Below, in pieces: positions 4,857 through 5,708 of a stretch of 5,708 bases of DNA. The stretch's first letter is position 1. Each line of letters begins with the position of its first letter. Source of the DNA: an uncultured Succinivibrionaceae bacterium (GTDB lineage Bacteria; Pseudomonadota; Gammaproteobacteria; Enterobacterales; Succinivibrionaceae). The notes beneath the pieces are model-generated. The model was given only the letters and a program-made list of their open reading frames with translations. It was not told the DNA's origin and searched no databases. Location: contig UQCV01000105.1 in the NCBI GenBank assembly GCA_900539665.1, positions 1 to 5,708 of the forward strand. The letters are read 5' to 3'. The translations under genes were made by a program, and so were the position numbers.

Positions 4857-5603
4857 ATGACTACACCAACTGTATTAATTGTGGATGATGAATCCGTCGC
4901 ATGCAAAATGGCATCTTCTATTTTCAATGCCGAAGGTTATAACACCGTCATTGCAGGCAATGGTGATGAAATGCATCAAGTCTTGGACAACCAAGACATC
5001 GATTTAGTGCTCCTCGATATTAATCTCCCTGGTAAAAACGGTCTTATCTTAGCCCGTGAAATCAGAAGCAAAGGCAATGTAGCCCTCATGTTCGTAACTG
5101 GGCGCGACAATGAAATCGATCGCATCTTAGGGCTCGAAATTGGAGCCGACGATTACATTACCAAACCATTCAATCCGCGTGAACTTGCTATTCGTGCACG
5201 TAATCTTATCAACCGCACTAAAAATAGACCACAAGCTGAACAAGCAGATAACGCTCCTAAAACATACGTACCATCTACTGCTGAAATCTACAGTTTTGAA
5301 GGGTGGACTCTCGATGCCAACTCTCACGCTTTAACTAGCCCATCAGGCAATAAAGTTAAGCTACCTCGAGCAGAATACCGCATGTTGCAATATTTTTGTG
5401 AGCATCCAAAGCTTTTAGTTACTAGAGCGGAATTGATGCTCTTTATGATGGGGCGTGAGCTCAAAGAACATGACCGCACTGTAGACGTAGCCATCAGAAA
5501 ACTTCGTAAACACTTACAACAAGAAGGTGATGCGCAGTACCTTATTGAAACCATTCATGGTGAAGGTTATCGCTTCGGAGCTGATGTTAAAGTTTTAAAT
5601 TAA
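4857..5603 (+). CDS. arcA: Aerobic respiration control response regulator ArcA
   Basis: OmpR/PhoB-family response regulator. In the known system, the sensor ArcB phosphorylates it when quinones are reduced, and ArcA-P then represses aerobic respiration genes and activates some fermentative ones. Receiver domain (about 4-120): acidic pair Asp10-Asp11, phosphoacceptor Asp54 in LDINLPGKNG, Thr81 in FVTGRDNE, Lys103 in YITKPFNPREL. The ArcA-specific stretch EIGADDYITKPFNPREL is nearly identical to E. coli. A winged-helix DNA-binding domain follows (about 145-242), with GRELKEHDRTVDVAIRKLRKHL-type recognition region (199-220) and the wing sequence IHGEGYRF (233-240). The protein has 248 residues against 238 in E. 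coli; the extra residues lie mostly in the interdomain linker (about 121-143) and the C-terminal tail. Start is the ATG at 4857, which aligns with other ArcA proteins. No arcB is present in the window. Confidence 0.97.
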   Translation: MTTPTVLIVDDESVACKMASSIFNAEGYNTVIAGNGDEMHQVLDNQDIDLVLLDINLPGKNGLILAREIRSKGNVALMFVTGRDNEIDRILGLEIGADDYITKPFNPRELAIRARNLINRTKNRPQAEQADNAPKTYVPSTAEIYSFEGWTLDANSHALTSPSGNKVKLPRAEYRMLQYFCEHPKLLVTRAELMLFMMGRELKEHDRTVDVAIRKLRKHLQQEGDAQYLIETIHGEGYRFGADVKVLN

Positions 5604-5604
5604 G

Positions 5605-5622
5605 AAGCTAAATTTTTAGCTT
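5605..5622 (+). terminator. Weak hairpin after the arcA stop
   Basis: AAGCTAAA (5605-5612) pairs perfectly with TTTAGCTT (5615-5622), starting two bases after the stop codon. The stem is AT-rich, the two-base loop would force the closing pair open, and only three T's overlap its end. It may terminate inefficiently or simply protect the 3' end. Confidence 0.4.
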
Positions 5623-5654
5623 TAACTAAACCTAATTAAAAATAGAAACGGCGA

Positions 5655-5693
5655 CCCATATTTTGCGGATTTTTATATATCTAGCAATATGGG
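5655..5693. repeat. Inverted repeat downstream of arcA
   Basis: CCCATATT (5655-5662) and AATATGGG (5686-5693) are exact reverse complements. After a 2-base bulge, a further GC/GC pair extends the stem, enclosing an AT-rich loop of about 17 nt. No T-run follows on either strand. Its role is unknown; the window ends too soon to tell whether it belongs to a neighbouring gene or to an arcA 3' region. Confidence 0.45.
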
Positions 5694-5708
5694 CAAATAC
5701 CCCCAGCT

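Noticed and set aside
5632..5706. 3' end of a convergent minus-strand gene, reading into the window from the right
   Set aside because: A frame of 24 codons is open to the window edge, but it is too short, has no recognisable motif and overlaps the inverted repeat. The right flank would decide.
1..5708. CRISPR array, insertion sequence, tRNA, toxin-antitoxin or defence genes
   Set aside because: I looked on both strands and found no regularly spaced repeats, transposase, terminal repeats, cloverleaf sequence or defence-type protein; the genes are all recognisable housekeeping or regulatory genes.

Overview
The window looks like ordinary chromosomal DNA from an AT-rich gammaproteobacterium. 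Two things point there: a minus-strand nudF-cpdA-yqiA gene order, which in enterobacteria leads on to parE, and an unmistakable ArcA anaerobic response regulator. ArcA implies a respiring facultative anaerobe. I cannot name the genus. A low-GC, host-associated lineage is possible, but that is a guess. I see no mobile element, prophage gene, CRISPR array, tRNA or rRNA.

Layout: the left 2.3 kb is a minus-strand cluster, read right to left as nudF (ADP-ribose hydrolase), cpdA (cAMP phosphodiesterase) and yqiA (small alpha/beta-hydrolase esterase). The cluster is probably not a simple operon. A promoter with a perfect -10 box overlaps the nudF stop codon and would give cpdA its own transcript. 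A terminator-like hairpin with a U7 tract lies between cpdA and yqiA and ends directly on the yqiA ribosome-binding site. Both cpdA and yqiA start with GTG.

A divergent intergenic region of about 510 bp, rich in inverted repeats, separates nudF from a plus-strand dihydroorotase gene (pyrC). The enzyme is of the roughly 450-residue amidohydrolase type, not the approximately 348-residue E. coli PyrC type, and has Gln-x-His where most cyclic amidohydrolases have His-x-His. A long stem-loop (2771-2819) sits just before its ribosome-binding site. The gene ends in a strong intrinsic terminator (4247-4282). A second AT-rich spacer of about 570 bp, with palindromes and a possible ArcA-like box, leads to arcA on the plus strand. 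The last 105 bases hold only weak inverted repeats.

The genes do not form one pathway. Two of them touch global energy sensing: cpdA sets cAMP level and ArcA responds to respiratory redox state. nudF and pyrC belong to nucleotide metabolism. I found no convincing new multi-gene system. The observations most worth a second look are the pyrC leader hairpin, the altered metal-ligand motif of the dihydroorotase, the duplicated ribosome-binding site of cpdA, and the attenuator-like element before yqiA.
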